DNA of 64,000 bases from Flavobacterium pectinovorum (GCF_006438875.1 NZ_RCZH01000017.1:62001-126000), one strand, 5' to 3'. Shown: positions 16,305-24,878, counted from the first letter of the stretch. Translations and numbers: made by a program. Notes: generated by a model from the letters alone, not told the origin.

Positions 16305-17297
16305 ATGATGAAAGTAAGAAATTTTTTGATGGTTATTTTTTGTGCAACGGGAATTTTAGCCTCACATGCACAATCGAATTTGCTTAACGCAAAAACTGCT
16401 GACCAAATTGGGCAAAAGAATGCTGCTCAGCTCATTGCAGACAATGATAAACCATTGGCTTATGGTTATATTGATGACAGAGATGTTTTGATGGGGAAGA
16501 CGGTTTGGGAAATCATTGATTTGAATGAAAAAATCAACTTTCCTTTTTATTTTCCTGTAGACACAGCTAATATTGGTTCTGATAGGCGCTCACTTTATGA
16601 TGTTTTAACCAAAGCAATGAGAACTGGCAGAATTACTGAAGTTTATTCTGATAGTTATTTTAATACAAAAAAAACATTGAAAGATATTCAGGGTTCCTTG
16701 TCGCGTATTGATACAACAGATGCCGGTAGAGAACTAATTAATCAGTATCCGGATGACTATAAAACACATGTTGTCAAGAAAAAAGTGGTGACCGGAACAG
16801 GTAAGAAAAAAGTGGTTACTTATGTTGATCAAACAGTGGGCGCAACAAGAACAGTTCCTGCAGAATATATCCTGAAACAAGATTTAACTGCGGCCGATGT
16901 GACACAATATAAAATTAAGGGTTATTGGTATTTTGATAAGCGTCAGGGTGATTTGAAATATCGCTTGTTAGGAATTTGTCCTGTGACTCCGGATGTTTAT
17001 ACAATGAATAGTGACGAAAAGGATTATATTGAGTTATTTTGGGTCTTTTTCCCCAATGCTCGGGAAGTACTAAACGAAGCAAATGCTTTTAATGATAGTA
17101 ATTCGGCACGTCCAATTTCATTTGATCAGATTTTAAACTCACGACGTTTTAACTCTATTATTTATAAAGAGGAGAATATGTATGGAGATCGTGAGATTAA
17201 AGATTATATGAAGAATAACGCACAAGATCAGTTGTTAGAATCCGAAAGGGTAAAAGAAAAGATTCGCAATTTCGAAGAAGATATGTGGAACTACTAA
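16305..17297 (+). CDS. gldO: GldN paralogue GldO
   Basis: A second copy of gldN, 330 residues from the ATG at 16305. I prefer this start over the in-frame ATG at 16290 because it begins MMKVRNFL exactly like GldN and gives the same length; the upstream bases AATGATATCATGATG are also shared with gldN. Nearly the whole mature protein aligns without gaps; differences cluster in the signal peptide and in scattered positions (for example KSMKDIEGAL against KTLKDIQGSL). Many codons differ at third positions while the protein is kept, so both copies are under selection. F. johnsoniae is known to have partly redundant gldN and gldO. It follows the gldN terminator, so it is probably expressed separately. 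Confidence 0.93.
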   Translation: MMKVRNFLMVIFCATGILASHAQSNLLNAKTADQIGQKNAAQLIADNDKPLAYGYIDDRDVLMGKTVWEIIDLNEKINFPFYFPVDTANIGSDRRSLYDVLTKAMRTGRITEVYSDSYFNTKKTLKDIQGSLSRIDTTDAGRELINQYPDDYKTHVVKKKVVTGTGKKKVVTYVDQTVGATRTVPAEYILKQDLTAADVTQYKIKGYWYFDKRQGDLKYRLLGICPVTPDVYTMNSDEKDYIELFWVFFPNAREVLNEANAFNDSNSARPISFDQILNSRRFNSIIYKEENMYGDREIKDYMKNNAQDQLLESERVKEKIRNFEEDMWNY

Positions 17298-17318
17298 CAA
17301 TCCAAATTACATTATAAC

Positions 17319-17352
17319 AAAAACTCTTGCTACCTTTGTAGCAGGAGTTTTT
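17319..17352 (+). terminator. Terminator after gldO
   Basis: AAAACTCTTGCTAC pairs with GTAGCAGGAGTTTT with one mismatch around a tight loop, followed by a T-rich run. The loop region also contains TACCTTTG (17331-17338), a TAnnTTTG match 34 bases before the next gene, so the hairpin may double as promoter sequence. Confidence 0.75.
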
Positions 17353-17371
17353 ATTTTATTACCTTATATAC

Positions 17372-18421
17372 ATGCTTGATTATATAATTGTCGGATCTGG
17401 ACTGGCTGGGATTTCATTTGCCGAAATTGCCCTTAAAAACGATAAATCTATTTTAGTTATAGATGATAGATCTCAAAATTCATCCAGAGTTGCAGGAGGT
17501 TTATATAATCCCGTAATTTTAAAGCGTTTTAGCGAAGTTTGGAAAGCCGAAGAGCAATTGGTAGTAATGGAAGAATTCTACAATAATATTGAAGCTAAAT
17601 TGCAAACCAAAGTTAATTTTAAGCTTCCTATTTTGAGAAAATTTTTCTCAATCGAAGAACAGAATAATTGGTTTTCTGCTTCTGACAAACCTCTTTTGGC
17701 TCCGTTTCTTTCTACAAAATTAACTTTCAAAAAATATTTCGGCATAGATTCTCCTTTTGATTATGGAGAAGTTTTGCACACAGGTTATGTAGATACAAAC
17801 CTGTTGTTAGATAAATATCAGGAGTATTTAATCCAAAACAAATTACTACTTCAGGAATCGTTTGATTATTCCGAAATAGATATTCAGGATGATTATGTTC
17901 AATATAAAGAGCATAAGGCCAAAAATATAATCTTTGCAGAAGGTTTTGGATTGCATGCTAATCCTTTTTTTCAGGATTTACCGCTTGATGGAACCAAAGG
18001 TGAACTGTTAATTATAAAAGCACCAAAACTTGATTTAGATATAATTGTAAATACCAGTGTTTTTATTCTGCCATTAGGCAACGATTTATTCAAAGTTGGC
18101 GCAACATACAATTGGAAAGACAAAACGGATTTGCCAACAGAAGAAGGTAAAGCCGAGTTAGTGGATCGTATTAAAGAAATTATCAATTGCGACTTCGAGA
18201 TTGTTTCTCATTTTGGAGGAGTTCGTCCAACAGTTCGTGACAGACGGCCAATTATTGGGACGCACAATCAGTACAAAAGATTACATTTATTAAACGGCTT
18301 AGGTACGCGGGGAGTTATGCTCGGACCGGCTATGGCAAAAGATTTATTTGATTTTATCGAGAATAAAACAGCATTGGATCCAACGATTGATATCAACCGA
18401 TTTTATAAAAAAAGAAAGTAA
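17372..18421 (+). CDS. FAD-dependent oxidoreductase (D-amino-acid-oxidase-like fold)
   Basis: A 349-residue DAO-superfamily protein. The N-terminal dinucleotide-binding motif is IIVGSGLAGISFAEIA (about residues 5-20, GxGxxG), followed by the acidic strand end VIDD near 31. RVAGGLYNPVILKRF at ~39-53 is a FAD-contact segment, and GVRPTVRDRRPIIGTH with LNGLGTRGVMLGP near the C-terminus are typical of the fold. The substrate cannot be read from sequence. It follows gldO on the same strand and is convergent with DUF983, leaving two bases between the stops. Confidence 0.82.
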   Translation: MLDYIIVGSGLAGISFAEIALKNDKSILVIDDRSQNSSRVAGGLYNPVILKRFSEVWKAEEQLVVMEEFYNNIEAKLQTKVNFKLPILRKFFSIEEQNNWFSASDKPLLAPFLSTKLTFKKYFGIDSPFDYGEVLHTGYVDTNLLLDKYQEYLIQNKLLLQESFDYSEIDIQDDYVQYKEHKAKNIIFAEGFGLHANPFFQDLPLDGTKGELLIIKAPKLDLDIIVNTSVFILPLGNDLFKVGATYNWKDKTDLPTEEGKAELVDRIKEIINCDFEIVSHFGGVRPTVRDRRPIIGTHNQYKRLHLLNGLGTRGVMLGPAMAKDLFDFIENKTALDPTIDINRFYKKRK

Positions 18422-18423
18422 CT

Positions 18424-18813
18424 TTATTTCTTTCCGGCTTTCGGATCATAAGAAACAAACATATTAATGTATAAATTTCTCGAAAGACGTAAAACAAACG
18501 GAAACAAAATAACTAAAGAGATAACAATTGTCAAAAACGATTGCTCAATAGTAGTTTTAAAAAAGACAAACGAAACAATAAATGCAGCAATTCCTACTGC
18601 GACATTTAAACCATAACTTACATACATTGCACCATAAAAGAAAGAAGGTTCGATTTGATATTTTAATCCACAATGGCTGCAATTTTCGTTCATTTTTAGA
18701 ACTTTAGACAAATGAAGCGGATTTTTGTCCGAATACATGCTTTCATTTTGGCATTTTGGACAACTTCCTGTTAAAATACTATTTAGTTTGGATCCTTTTT
18801 TTAACATTTGCAA
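18424..18813 (-). CDS. DUF983 family zinc-ribbon membrane protein
   Basis: A 129-residue protein with a zinc-ribbon-like N-terminus (CPKCQNESMY at ~19-28 and CSHCGLKY at ~46-53), then two membrane helices at ~66-88 and ~92-112. This matches the DUF983 family, of unknown function. A Met at 18807 (MLKKGSKL) is an equally plausible start. It is divergent from the ABC-F gene, with a 68-bp gap that holds a perfect palindrome. Confidence 0.82.
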   Translation of the reverse strand: MQMLKKGSKLNSILTGSCPKCQNESMYSDKNPLHLSKVLKMNENCSHCGLKYQIEPSFFYGAMYVSYGLNVAVGIAAFIVSFVFFKTTIEQSFLTIVISLVILFPFVLRLSRNLYINMFVSYDPKAGKK

Positions 18814-18840
18814 AAAATTAAATTACCCATTGAATTGGGA

Positions 18841-18854
18841 GTGTAAATTTACAC
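18841..18854. promoter_or_regulatory. Perfect 14-bp palindrome between divergent genes
   Basis: GTGTAAATTTACAC lies almost exactly mid-way between the DUF983 start (18813) and the ABC-F start (18882). Read on either strand it contains TAAATTTA, one base off TAnnTTTG. It could be a shared operator or a pair of overlapping -7 elements. Confidence 0.4.
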
Positions 18855-18881
18855 AATCAATTAGTTATAAAATAACAATAC

Positions 18882-20795
18882 ATGCTTAATATACATAATT
18901 TATCGGTTTCTTTTGGAGGTACATATTTATTCGAAGAAGTTACTTTTCGTTTAGGTGCCGGAGATCGAGTTGGACTTGTCGGAAAAAATGGTGCTGGAAA
19001 ATCAACTATGCTAAAAATGTTAGCGGGAGATTTTGCTCCTGACTCTGGAGTTATTTCTCAGGAGAAAGATATGCGAATGGGATTTTTACGTCAGGATATC
19101 GATTTTGAACAAGGAAGAACTGTATTGGAAGAAGCTTATGAAGCTTTTACTGAAATTAAGATTGTAGAAAAAAAGTTAGAACAAATCAATCATCAATTGG
19201 TTACCAGAACCGATTATGAGAGTGAAGAATACAGTCAAATCATTGAAGATTTATCTGATTACACGCATCGTTTTGACCTTTTAGGAGGTTATAATTATGT
19301 GGGAGATACAGAGAAAATTCTTTTAGGATTAGGTTTTAAAAGAGAAGTTTTCAATAACCAAACCGAAACTTTTTCCGGAGGTTGGAGAATGCGTATCGAG
19401 TTGGCAAAACTATTATTGCAATCCAATGATGTATTGCTTCTGGATGAGCCAACGAATCACCTTGATATCGAGAGTATTATTTGGTTGGAGAGTTTCTTGC
19501 GTAATTATCCCGGAGTTGTGGTGATTGTATCGCACGATAAAATGTTCCTTGATAATGTTACGAATCGAACGATTGAAATCTCATTAGGAAAAGCATATGA
19601 TTTTAATAAACCATATTCTCAATATTTAGAATTGCGTCATGAAATTCGTGAGAAGCAATTAGCGACTCAAAAGAATCAGGCTAAAAAGATTGAAGAAACA
19701 GAAAAATTAATCGAGAAATTCCGTGCAAAAGCCTCAAAAGCTTCGATGGCGCAATCATTGATTAAAAAATTAGATAAAGTAGAACGAATTGAAGTTGATG
19801 AAGACGACAATTCAGTAATGAATATATCTTTTCCGGTTTCAAAAGAACCAGGAAGAGTAGTAGTTGAAGCCGAGCATGTAACTAAAGCTTACGGCGACAA
19901 AGTTATTTTAAAAGATATTGATTTATTGGTCGAACGCGGAAGTAAAATTGCTTTTGTAGGACAAAATGGACAAGGAAAATCGACTTTTATTAAAGCAATT
20001 GTAAACGAGTTTGAATATCAGGGAAATATCAAATTAGGACACAATGTTCAATTAGGATATTTTGCTCAAAATCAGGCTGAATATTTGGACGGCGAGATTA
20101 CATTGCTTCAAACGATGGAAGATGCCGCAATGGACACGAACCGCTCTAAAGTTCGTGACATGTTGGGATCATTTTTATTCCGCGGAGACGATGTGGAGAA
20201 AAAAGTAAAAGTACTTTCAGGAGGAGAACGTAACCGTTTAGCACTTTGTAAGTTGTTGTTGCAGCCCATCAATGTTTTGCTAATGGATGAGCCTACGAAT
20301 CACTTGGATATTAAATCTAAAAACGTTCTGAAAGCCGCACTTCAAAAATTTGGAGGAACATTATTATTGGTTTCTCACGATAGAGATTTCCTTCAGGGAA
20401 TGTCGAATATTGTTTATGAATTCAAAGATCAAAAGATCAAAGAATATTTAGGAGATATCAATTATTTCTTAGAACAGCGCAATCTTGAAAACATGCGTGA
20501 AGTCGAGAAAAAAGACGTTGCAAAAGCTGCTGCTCCAAAAGAAAGCAATAAAACATCCTACGAAGATCAGAAAAAGGGTAAAGCATTACAAAATAAATTA
20601 AGCAAAGTCGAAAGTCAAATCAAGCAATTAGAAAGAGACATTCAGCACGACGACAAATTGTTGGCTTCTAGTTATGATAAACATATTGAAGATGCTTCAT
20701 TCTTTACAGCATATAAGAAAAAGAAAAAAGATTTAGATCAATTACTTCTGGACTGGGAAATCGTTCAGGAAGAAATTGATAATTTTAGTGCTTAA
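18882..20795 (+). CDS. ABC-F family ATPase (Uup/EttA-like)
   Basis: A 637-residue soluble protein with two ABC domains and no membrane segments. Domain 1 has Walker A GLVGKNGAGKST (~34-45), signature FSGGWRMR (~165) and Walker B DVLLLDEPTNHLD (~183). Domain 2 has Walker A AFVGQNGQGKST (~359), signature LSGGERNRLAL (~446) and Walker B NVLLMDEPTNHLD (~466). A linker between domains is charged and helical, and a C-terminal coiled coil (~565-635) resembles that of Uup. ABC-F proteins act on ribosomes or, for Uup, on DNA/ribosome biogenesis; the exact subfamily is not settled. A strong terminator follows. Confidence 0.9.
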   Translation: MLNIHNLSVSFGGTYLFEEVTFRLGAGDRVGLVGKNGAGKSTMLKMLAGDFAPDSGVISQEKDMRMGFLRQDIDFEQGRTVLEEAYEAFTEIKIVEKKLEQINHQLVTRTDYESEEYSQIIEDLSDYTHRFDLLGGYNYVGDTEKILLGLGFKREVFNNQTETFSGGWRMRIELAKLLLQSNDVLLLDEPTNHLDIESIIWLESFLRNYPGVVVIVSHDKMFLDNVTNRTIEISLGKAYDFNKPYSQYLELRHEIREKQLATQKNQAKKIEETEKLIEKFRAKASKASMAQSLIKKLDKVERIEVDEDDNSVMNISFPVSKEPGRVVVEAEHVTKAYGDKVILKDIDLLVERGSKIAFVGQNGQGKSTFIKAIVNEFEYQGNIKLGHNVQLGYFAQNQAEYLDGEITLLQTMEDAAMDTNRSKVRDMLGSFLFRGDDVEKKVKVLSGGERNRLALCKLLLQPINVLLMDEPTNHLDIKSKNVLKAALQKFGGTLLLVSHDRDFLQGMSNIVYEFKDQKIKEYLGDINYFLEQRNLENMREVEKKDVAKAAAPKESNKTSYEDQKKGKALQNKLSKVESQIKQLERDIQHDDKLLASSYDKHIEDASFFTAYKKKKKDLDQLLLDWEIVQEEIDNFSA

Positions 20796-20829
20796 TATTT
20801 TAGCTACAGTTTCAGTTTTCAATATATAT

Positions 20830-20868
20830 ACCTTTATCAAAATTTCGAATTTTGATAAAGGTTTTTTT
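20830..20868 (+). terminator. Terminator after the ABC-F gene
   Basis: ACCTTTATCAAAATT and AATTTTGATAAAGGT form a perfect 15-bp stem with a 2-base centre, followed by a T run. Confidence 0.85.
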
Positions 20869-20880
20869 GTGATTTTCAGG

Positions 20881-21034
20881 AGCTACTTCCAGCTTTCCGT
20901 TTCATCCCGATAGCTATCGGGACACCAAAAAAACTATTTTTCTAAGCCATAAAACGAGCTTCCATTGGTCGCTGTTTTCTGGCAAGAAAAATTAGTTTTT
21001 TTAGTTCCGGGCTTTCCTCTTCAATCTGGGCTAG
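20881..21034. repeat. Dispersed structured element, copy 2
   Basis: A 154-bp relative of the element at 6893-7048, in the same orientation. It keeps the opening AGCTACTTCCAGCTTTCCG, the palindrome CCCGATAGCTATCGGG and the end TCCGGGCTTTCC and CTGGGCTAG. The internal stem is different in sequence but still pairs: GCCATAAAACGAGC with GCTGTTTTCTGGC, and an outer ACTATTTTTCT with AGAAAAATTAGT. Confidence 0.75.
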
Positions 21035-21080
21035 AAAAAGAAGTTTCAAGTTCTTTTTGTTTCAGGTTTACGTAAAGTTT

Positions 21081-21184
21081 ATCATCTCGACCGAAGGGAG
21101 AGATCACACTAGAAATGCCACATACAAAATCGCCAATCTTTGTCGAGTTTCGCGTGTGATCTCTCCCTTCGGTCGAGATGACAA
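21081..21184. repeat. Inverted-repeat element (CTTCGGTCGA family), single copy
   Basis: The left arm ATCTCGACCGAAGGGAGAGA plus TCACAC pairs with the right arm GTGTGA plus TCTCTCCCTTCGGTCGAGAT. The ~50-bp centre includes AATCGCCAATCTTTGTCGAG. Relatives lie at 23302-23650 and, with reversed centre, at 60093-60195. No coding potential. Confidence 0.8.
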
Positions 21185-21207
21185 GATTGGGTTTATGATT
21201 GTCAAGA

Positions 21208-21241
21208 ACGTATTAATCCCGAAGCTTCGCGATTAATACGT
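21208..21241. repeat. 34-bp near-perfect palindrome
   Basis: ACGTATTAATC, a core with GAAGCTTC, then GATTAATACGT. It lies between the inverted-repeat element and the end of the App1 gene. The rest of 21242-21390 holds no recognisable gene. Confidence 0.6.
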
Positions 21242-21390
21242 TGAACGCACAGTAACCGCAATATTGAGATTACTTCGTTCCCCGCAATGCACAAAGCGAA
21301 AAAAAATCCGCGAAAACCAGTTAAAATCCGTCTCATCCGCGTGCCAATATCATCAGCATTCAATTCACATCCCACATTTCACAAGAAAAA

Positions 21391-22350
21391 CTAAATAAGT
21401 CCAATAGATTTTGAATGCATAATCGCTTCACTACTATGTTTAAAATAACAAACAGAAACATCTAAATTTTCCAGATTTTTCATAATAGTTATAGTTGCAT
21501 TTTTTTGATGTTTTCCGGTTTGCCTGATATAAACGGCTTTTACCGTTACCGGAAATATTTTGCAGATTCGCTCATACAAAATAGGATCGTGCTGTGAATC
21601 GTCTCCTAATAAAACATACTTCAGATTGGGATAAAACTCTAAAACGTGTTTTATTTTATCAAACTTATGATCGTGATTTCCACGCCCACTCATAAAAAAA
21701 TCGGTGATGCCTCTTTTAATATCTTTCAGTAAAATAACCGCCCTTGGTAAATGATGTATTTTAGTAAATTTCACAATAAACTGATACAAATTCCATTCGC
21801 TGCTCGAAATATAAAAAAAAGCATTTTCTTCTTCTTTATTATTTCGTCCTGCAGAGCTCAAAGCCTGATAATGTGGAACAACATCTTTAAAAACTTTGCG
21901 ATCATTTACATTTTTAAACAACAGAATGTAGATTTTCTTAAAGAAATTTTGAGTGTGCGAAATCAAAAAAGTATCATCAATATCCGATATAATTCCTAGT
22001 TTTCCTTTGTGAGGTCTTATAAAACTGCCTTTTTCAGTTATCGTTTCCGTTCCATGTTTAATACTGACTTCGTATTCGATCCAACCAAAATGAGTTTCTT
22101 TTTCCAGCGGAATGCAAAATTTAAAATAGCCGTCATCCAGTGTTTTAGTGTGAATTTCCTGATTGTTGCATTTTAAATAAATATCAAAATTTTTAAGCGT
22201 TTTTATTCTATATTGATTGATAATTGAAGTGGCATTTTTAAAGTTTTTCTTCTGAAAATCATAATCATACGTTCTTTTAAAAACGTGCCCCATTACAATT
22301 AGTTCTTCCTCATTGGCATAACCTCGATATAATTGTAAAATTGGTTTCAT
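21391..22350 (-). CDS. App1-family phosphatase (DUF2183), probable phosphatidate phosphatase
   Basis: A 319-residue protein. An N-terminal beta-sandwich-like part (~1-110) precedes a catalytic domain with the haloacid-dehalogenase-type motif GIISDIDDTFLIS (DxDxT, ~residues 122-126) and the later segments FFYISSSEWNLY, GRGNHDHKFDKI and VLLGDDSQHDP, which match the App1/DUF2183 family. Characterised members (yeast App1) dephosphorylate phosphatidate. No signal peptide is seen. It is divergent from a YegS-type lipid kinase with only 65 bp between starts, so the two may act in opposite directions on one lipid pool. Confidence 0.85.
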   Translation of the reverse strand: MKPILQLYRGYANEEELIVMGHVFKRTYDYDFQKKNFKNATSIINQYRIKTLKNFDIYLKCNNQEIHTKTLDDGYFKFCIPLEKETHFGWIEYEVSIKHGTETITEKGSFIRPHKGKLGIISDIDDTFLISHTQNFFKKIYILLFKNVNDRKVFKDVVPHYQALSSAGRNNKEEENAFFYISSSEWNLYQFIVKFTKIHHLPRAVILLKDIKRGITDFFMSGRGNHDHKFDKIKHVLEFYPNLKYVLLGDDSQHDPILYERICKIFPVTVKAVYIRQTGKHQKNATITIMKNLENLDVSVCYFKHSSEAIMHSKSIGLI

Positions 22351-22415
22351 TAATTACGTATATTTATAGATGACGATGTAAATTAATTATTTTAATTGAT
22401 TTTAAAAATAAAATT

Positions 22416-23285
22416 TTGAAAAAGAATATCATATTTGTTGTAAATCCTATTTCGGGCGACCTGGATAAATCGGATCTAATTGATGCAGTACAAGAGTTTG
22501 CGACAACAAATCATTTTAATCTGGAAGTTTATGAAACTGTGGGTAAAAATGATCAGAAAAAAATAGAAGCACTTTATAATCAATATTTACCGGAACGGAT
22601 TGTTGTAGCTGGCGGTGACGGAACTATAAAAATGGTTGCCGAAGCTATGGAGCAATACGATGTAATTCTAGGTATTTTGCCTGCAGGTTCAGCAAATGGA
22701 TTGTCTGTCGATCTAAATTTGCCGCCAACAATCGAGGAGAACCTAAAAATTGCCTTTTTACACCATTATATCGAAATGGATATGATTTGTATCAACGGCA
22801 AAAAGAGCATTCATTTAAGCGATATTGGAGTCAATGCAAACTTGGTAAAAAATTACGAAGAAAGTAATTTACGAGGTTTTTGGGGTTATGCATTACAAGC
22901 ATATTCAGCATTAAAAGAATCCGAAGAACCTTTTGTAGCTACAATTTCGGCTAATAATGAAACTGTCGAACATATGGCAAGAATGATTGTAATCGCTAAT
23001 TCTCAAAAATACGGAACAGGTGTTATTATCAATCCAAATGGCGCAATGAATGATGGAAAATTCGAATTGGTTATTTTAAAAAACCTGGATTTGTTATTAA
23101 TTGGAAAAATTATCACCGGAAATATGCCAATTGATTCTGATGATATTGTGATTATTTCGACAGATAAAGCGACAATAAAAACAGATTATCCTGTAAACTT
23201 TCAAATTGATGGCGAATATTGCGGTGCACAAACTGATTTAGAAATTCATATTTTGCATAAACAAATGAAAATTGCGGTTCCTTGA
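22416..23285 (+). CDS. Diacylglycerol/lipid kinase family protein (YegS/BmrU-like)
   Basis: A 289-residue lipid kinase with the DAGK catalytic fold: start KNIIFVVNPISGDLDK, nucleotide-binding VAGGDGTIKMVAEA (GGDGT at ~66-70), then GILPAGSANGLSVDLNLP (~88-105), the usual GTxN-like loop here as GSAN. C-terminal beta-domain segments NPNGAMNDGKFELVI and FQIDGEYCG are typical. It should phosphorylate diacylglycerol or a related lipid using ATP. The start codon is TTG at 22416; no in-frame ATG lies close upstream. It is divergent from the App1 phosphatase gene. Confidence 0.87.
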   Translation: MKKNIIFVVNPISGDLDKSDLIDAVQEFATTNHFNLEVYETVGKNDQKKIEALYNQYLPERIVVAGGDGTIKMVAEAMEQYDVILGILPAGSANGLSVDLNLPPTIEENLKIAFLHHYIEMDMICINGKKSIHLSDIGVNANLVKNYEESNLRGFWGYALQAYSALKESEEPFVATISANNETVEHMARMIVIANSQKYGTGVIINPNGAMNDGKFELVILKNLDLLLIGKIITGNMPIDSDDIVIISTDKATIKTDYPVNFQIDGEYCGAQTDLEIHILHKQMKIAVP

Positions 23286-23301
23286 TTAAATAACTCCAAT
23301 C

Positions 23302-23650
23302 TTGTCATTTCGACCGAAGAGAGAAATCACACACGAAACTCCGTTCTTATGATCGTCAATCTTTGTCGAGCTACTTTATGTGATTTCTCCCTTCGGTCGA
23401 AATGACACAAAATGGGCTGACCAATCTTTGTCGAGCTACTTTATGTGATTTCTTCCTTCGGTCGAAATGACACAAAAAATGGGCTGACCAATCTTTGTCG
23501 AGCTACTTTATGTGATTTCTCCCTTCGGTTGAAATGACACAAAATGGGCTGACCAATCTTTGTCGAGCTACTTTATGTGATTTCTCCCTTCGGTCGAAAT
23601 GAAACAAAATGGTCTGACCAATCTTTATCGAGCTACTTGAGATGACACTG
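23302..23650. repeat. Inverted-repeat element expanded into a 65-bp tandem array
   Basis: The left arm TTGTCATTTCGACCGAAGAG and a first right arm with CTTCGGTCGAAATGACA (ending near 23406) form one inverted-repeat element. Its right half is then tandemly repeated: CAATCTTTGTCGAGCTAC recurs at 23357, 23422, 23489, 23554 and 23619 (steps of 65, 67, 65 and 65 bp). The last unit is truncated and diverged. There are no variable spacers, so this is not a CRISPR array. It fills the gap between the convergent lipid kinase and acetyltransferase-like genes. Confidence 0.85.
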
Positions 23651-23705
23651 ATTCGGGGTATTTTGTGTGATGTTTTTTTTATTTTAAACTAAATTATTAA
23701 GATAA

Positions 23706-24851
23706 TTACTTAAACGGATTTCTTTCTTGCCAATCGGTTTTGGGTTCAAGATAATTGAATAGTTTGGCAATGTTATGGTTGATCAACGTATTGCTGTGTG
23801 TAATTAATCCGTACATTTTTACAGGTTTTGCTCCCACGGAACTTTTAATTTCAAGAGCCGTTCTGGCGAAAACAATTTCAGAGAAACCTTGATTGATCGA
23901 GTAAGCAATCATGTCGTACAACATATTTAAATACAGCATCTTTTCGCGTTGAATGGTTTCATCATAGCCTAAAAAATAAGTATCCATTACATTTCTGTTT
24001 TTGATTAATGTATTGAAGCCTATTAGTTTATCCTCTAAGAAATACCCGTAAAACAAGAAATTATCTTTCATGATTTCTTTAAAAAAACTAAAGTGATTTC
24101 GAGCTAAGAAAAAAGTATTAAAAGGTGCATTTTTGGCTACATGAAAATACAAATCATAAATAACATCTTCGTATTTTTTAATGTCGGCAAGAGACATTTT
24201 TTGTTTTAATATTCCGTCAGATTTTTTTCGGGCACGTTTGTATTGATCCCTATATTTTTTTGATAAAGCATCAATATAATCTTGTTCCGCTGTCCAGTTT
24301 TTATTGATTTCAAAAATCATATTAGGCTGAGTCGAAAACGTATAATTGTTTTTGAATTCGGCTTGTAAAGGCTCGATTTCTTTTGCGGTAAAATCTTTTA
24401 TACTGGTAATATGAACTTTTTTCCCACTCGCTTTCAAATCTTTTTTAAGCTGATTAATTGCTTTGTGAAGTGTTTTTATCACTTTAGGCAGATTCGCTTC
24501 TTTATCAAAAGCAAAGGCATTTTGACCTGTAAGCATGTTGTTGCCAACAAATAACACATGTGAAGCAAAATTTTTGAAAGCAAAATTGCGTACAGAAGTC
24601 TTTAAACACTGATCGCGTTCTCCAAAGGATTCCAGTTTTTCGGCAAATAAAAATTGAGTTATGACGATTCCGGCTAGTTTATCTTCGTTGAAAATTCCGA
24701 TAAAATGACAAATCATATTTACGGGAGAAGAGTTCTCCAATACTTCAAGATATTCTCTGGTCAAAAAAATATTATCTACAGCCAGCGAATTCCATTCTAA
24801 AGGCAGTAAAGACGTGCTGTTGTAAATTTGGAAAGAATAAGTTGTATTCAA
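23706..24851 (-). CDS. GNAT/FemAB-type acyltransferase-like protein
   Basis: A 381-residue soluble protein with no signal peptide. The C-terminal half (~190-365) resembles the acyl-CoA N-acyltransferase fold: KKYRDQYKRARKKSDGIL, then FLFYGYFLEDKLIGFNTLIKN, and a helix before GFSEIVFARTALEIKSSVGA, as in FemAB/GNAT-like proteins. The substrate is not predictable. A TAnnTTTG element lies 20 bases before the start. Its 3' end faces the tandem repeats. Confidence 0.65.
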   Translation of the reverse strand: MNTTYSFQIYNSTSLLPLEWNSLAVDNIFLTREYLEVLENSSPVNMICHFIGIFNEDKLAGIVITQFLFAEKLESFGERDQCLKTSVRNFAFKNFASHVLFVGNNMLTGQNAFAFDKEANLPKVIKTLHKAINQLKKDLKASGKKVHITSIKDFTAKEIEPLQAEFKNNYTFSTQPNMIFEINKNWTAEQDYIDALSKKYRDQYKRARKKSDGILKQKMSLADIKKYEDVIYDLYFHVAKNAPFNTFFLARNHFSFFKEIMKDNFLFYGYFLEDKLIGFNTLIKNRNVMDTYFLGYDETIQREKMLYLNMLYDMIAYSINQGFSEIVFARTALEIKSSVGAKPVKMYGLITHSNTLINHNIAKLFNYLEPKTDWQERNPFK

Positions 24852-24870
24852 AAGAGTGTGCTAATTTCTT

Positions 24871-24878
24871 CAAAATTA
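24871..24878 (-). promoter_or_regulatory. TAnnTTTG element before the acyltransferase-like gene
   Basis: The minus strand reads TAATTTTG 20 bases from the start codon at 24851. No -33 TTG was found. Confidence 0.4.

Noticed and set aside
16305..17297. gldO as a decayed pseudogene copy
   Set aside because: The frame is intact, the length equals GldN and most differences are silent, so it is a selected paralogue.
23302..23650. Possible CRISPR array
   Set aside because: Units repeat along their full length with no variable spacers, and no cas genes are near; it is a simple tandem repeat.
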